A stretch of DNA of 64,000 nt from Mayfieldus sp963740555 (GTDB lineage: Bacteria; Actinomycetota; Thermoleophilia; Solirubrobacterales; 70-9). Numbering within the stretch: position 1 is the first letter of the stretch; every line of letters begins with the position of its first letter. Both the position numbers and the translations under genes were made by a program. The stretch lies in NCBI GenBank assembly GCA_963740555.1, contig CAVUES010000003.1, positions 186,001 through 250,000 on the forward strand, given 5' to 3'. Under the pieces are notes generated by a model. It was not told the origin of the DNA, searched no databases, and saw nothing but the letters and a program-made list of their open reading frames with translations. Positions 63,270 to 64,000 of the stretch are shown here, piece after piece.

Positions 63270-64000
63270 TCAGCTCTGCAAGTAACGGTCGACCAGGTCG
63301 ACCTCCTGGAGTCGCCTCACGCCCTCGCGGATGTCCTTTGCCCGGGTCTCGCCGACGCCGTCGACGGCCTCCAGCTCCGCGTTCGAGGCGGCGAGCACCT
63401 CTTGCAGCCCGCCGAACTCCTGGATGATCTTCTGGGCCACGAGCCTTGGCAGCCGTGGAATGTGGCCGAGCACGCGGTAGCCCCGCGGCGCGACCGGAAA
63501 GTCGAGTGTGTTCATCTTGCGGTCGTAGCCGAGCATCTCGGCGAGGCGACCGAAGTCGAGGACGTCCTGGTGGGGAAGGTGGGCGAGGGTCTGGAGCACA
63601 GCGGCCAGGTTCTCCTCCGAGTCCTCGACGCTGTAGTCGCGCACCAGCGCCGTCTTGTCAGCGGCCACGCCGACCATCGTCTCCTCGAGCTGCATCTCGA
63701 TCAGCCGTCCCTCGGTGCCCAGCTCGACGATGTAGCGCTCCACCTCGACCGCCATCCGGGTCACCATCTCGGCCCGCTGCAGGACCGCGAGCACGTCGTA
63801 GAGGACGCCGCCGCCCTCGAACTCGAGCGCCGTGAGGCGCGAGGAAACCCCGTCGAGGCGGGCGCGGTACTTGTCGAGGGTCGCGAGGCCCTGGTTTGCC
63901 TTCGCCAGCACGGCGGGGATGTCCTGAAGGATGTACTTGGTCCCCTCCACGTAGAGGGAGACGACGTCGCGTCGCTGCGATATCGCGATCACCAGGGCGC
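63270..64000 (-). CDS. disA: DNA integrity scanning protein DisA, diadenylate cyclase (5' part outside the window)
   Basis: The C-terminal 242 residues of DisA. ALVIAISQRRDVVSLYVEGTKY is the end of the diadenylate cyclase domain; the catalytic DGA and RHR motifs would lie beyond the window. LEETMVGVAADKTALVRDYS starts the spine domain, and FGGLQEVLAASNAELEAVDGVGETRAKDIREGVRRL is the helix-hairpin-helix domain that reads branched DNA. It makes cyclic di-AMP. It is followed by carD 5 nt later. Confidence 0.93.
   Translation of the reverse strand, partial: ALVIAISQRRDVVSLYVEGTKYILQDIPAVLAKANQGLATLDKYRARLDGVSSRLTALEFEGGGVLYDVLAVLQRAEMVTRMAVEVERYIVELGTEGRLIEMQLEETMVGVAADKTALVRDYSVEDSEENLAAVLQTLAHLPHQDVLDFGRLAEMLGYDRKMNTLDFPVAPRGYRVLGHIPRLPRLVAQKIIQEFGGLQEVLAASNAELEAVDGVGETRAKDIREGVRRLQEVDLVDRYLQS

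Overview
The window is a gene-dense, strongly G+C-rich bacterial chromosome segment. It most resembles a deep-branching actinobacterium, probably class Thermoleophilia (Solirubrobacterales/Gaiellales-like). The grounds are sequence context and not a tree: a disA-carD-ispD-ispF-cysS-rlmB neighbourhood as in actinobacteria, combined with a SigH/Spo0H-type sigma gene next to rlmB as in Firmicutes; two F420-type oxidoreductase families (LLM and DDN/nitroreductase); ECF sigma and RskA-type anti-sigma genes; frequent GTG/TTG starts; and many promoters of leaderless type, with a TANNNT box ending 6-9 nt before the start codon. I see no insertion sequences, prophage, CRISPR array, rRNA or plasmid functions. 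One tRNA (Thr, anticodon TGT) is present.

Layout. 1-7.2 kb: end of a coiled-coil protein, a lone glutamate synthase large subunit (gltB, no gltD beside it), an orphan ParA-type ATPase, a cupin and a SnoaL-like protein. 7.2-18.3 kb: aspartate-family amino-acid genes in two blocks (thrB behind two thioredoxin-fold genes; lysA-hom-thrC plus a tiny membrane protein), separated by a 1206-aa secreted subtilase with a beta-propeller-like tail, a DDN-type protein and a lipoprotein hydrolase. 18.3-26.9 kb: envelope genes (M23 peptidase, a low-complexity exported protein), a CDF metal exporter divergent from a small-protein/methyltransferase pair, an MBL hydrolase, and an MMPL exporter divergent from a MarR regulator with two palindromic sites. 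26.9-36.5 kb: a lipid-catabolism block (LLM oxidoreductase, paired acyl-CoA dehydrogenases, thiolase, MMPL transporter, 3-hydroxyacyl-CoA dehydrogenase) and a CPA1 antiporter. 36.6-43.4 kb: a CNNM/CorC-type membrane protein, pterin carbinolamine dehydratase, a BtuF-like protein, a rhomboid/anti-sigma/ECF sigma cassette, a DUF4383 protein and a second ECF sigma. 43.4-49.4 kb: a PlsC-GpsA fusion, a hydroquinone-type ring-cleavage dioxygenase with maleylacetate reductase, tRNA-Thr, and a Tat-exported phospholipase C-type enzyme with an RTX-repeat protein. 49.6-64 kb: sigH, a secreted trypsin-like protease, rlmB-cysS, a lipid module (SCP2-alpha/beta hydrolase fusion, acyltransferase, SRPBCC protein, coiled-coil protein, acyl-CoA synthetase), ispF, a PHP phosphatase, an MBL protein, ispD, carD and the 3' part of disA.

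How it fits together. The right-hand third is the conserved information-processing and isoprenoid neighbourhood, opened up by lipid genes. The middle supports fatty-acid or sterol-like lipid turnover, with a candidate shared operator (TGGC-N6-GCCA) ahead of two of the promoters. The sequence also shows overlapping divergent promoters, convergent genes whose stop codons interlock in 4 bp, three intergenic sites carrying related heptamer arrays, and two long intergenic regions with nested inverted repeats.
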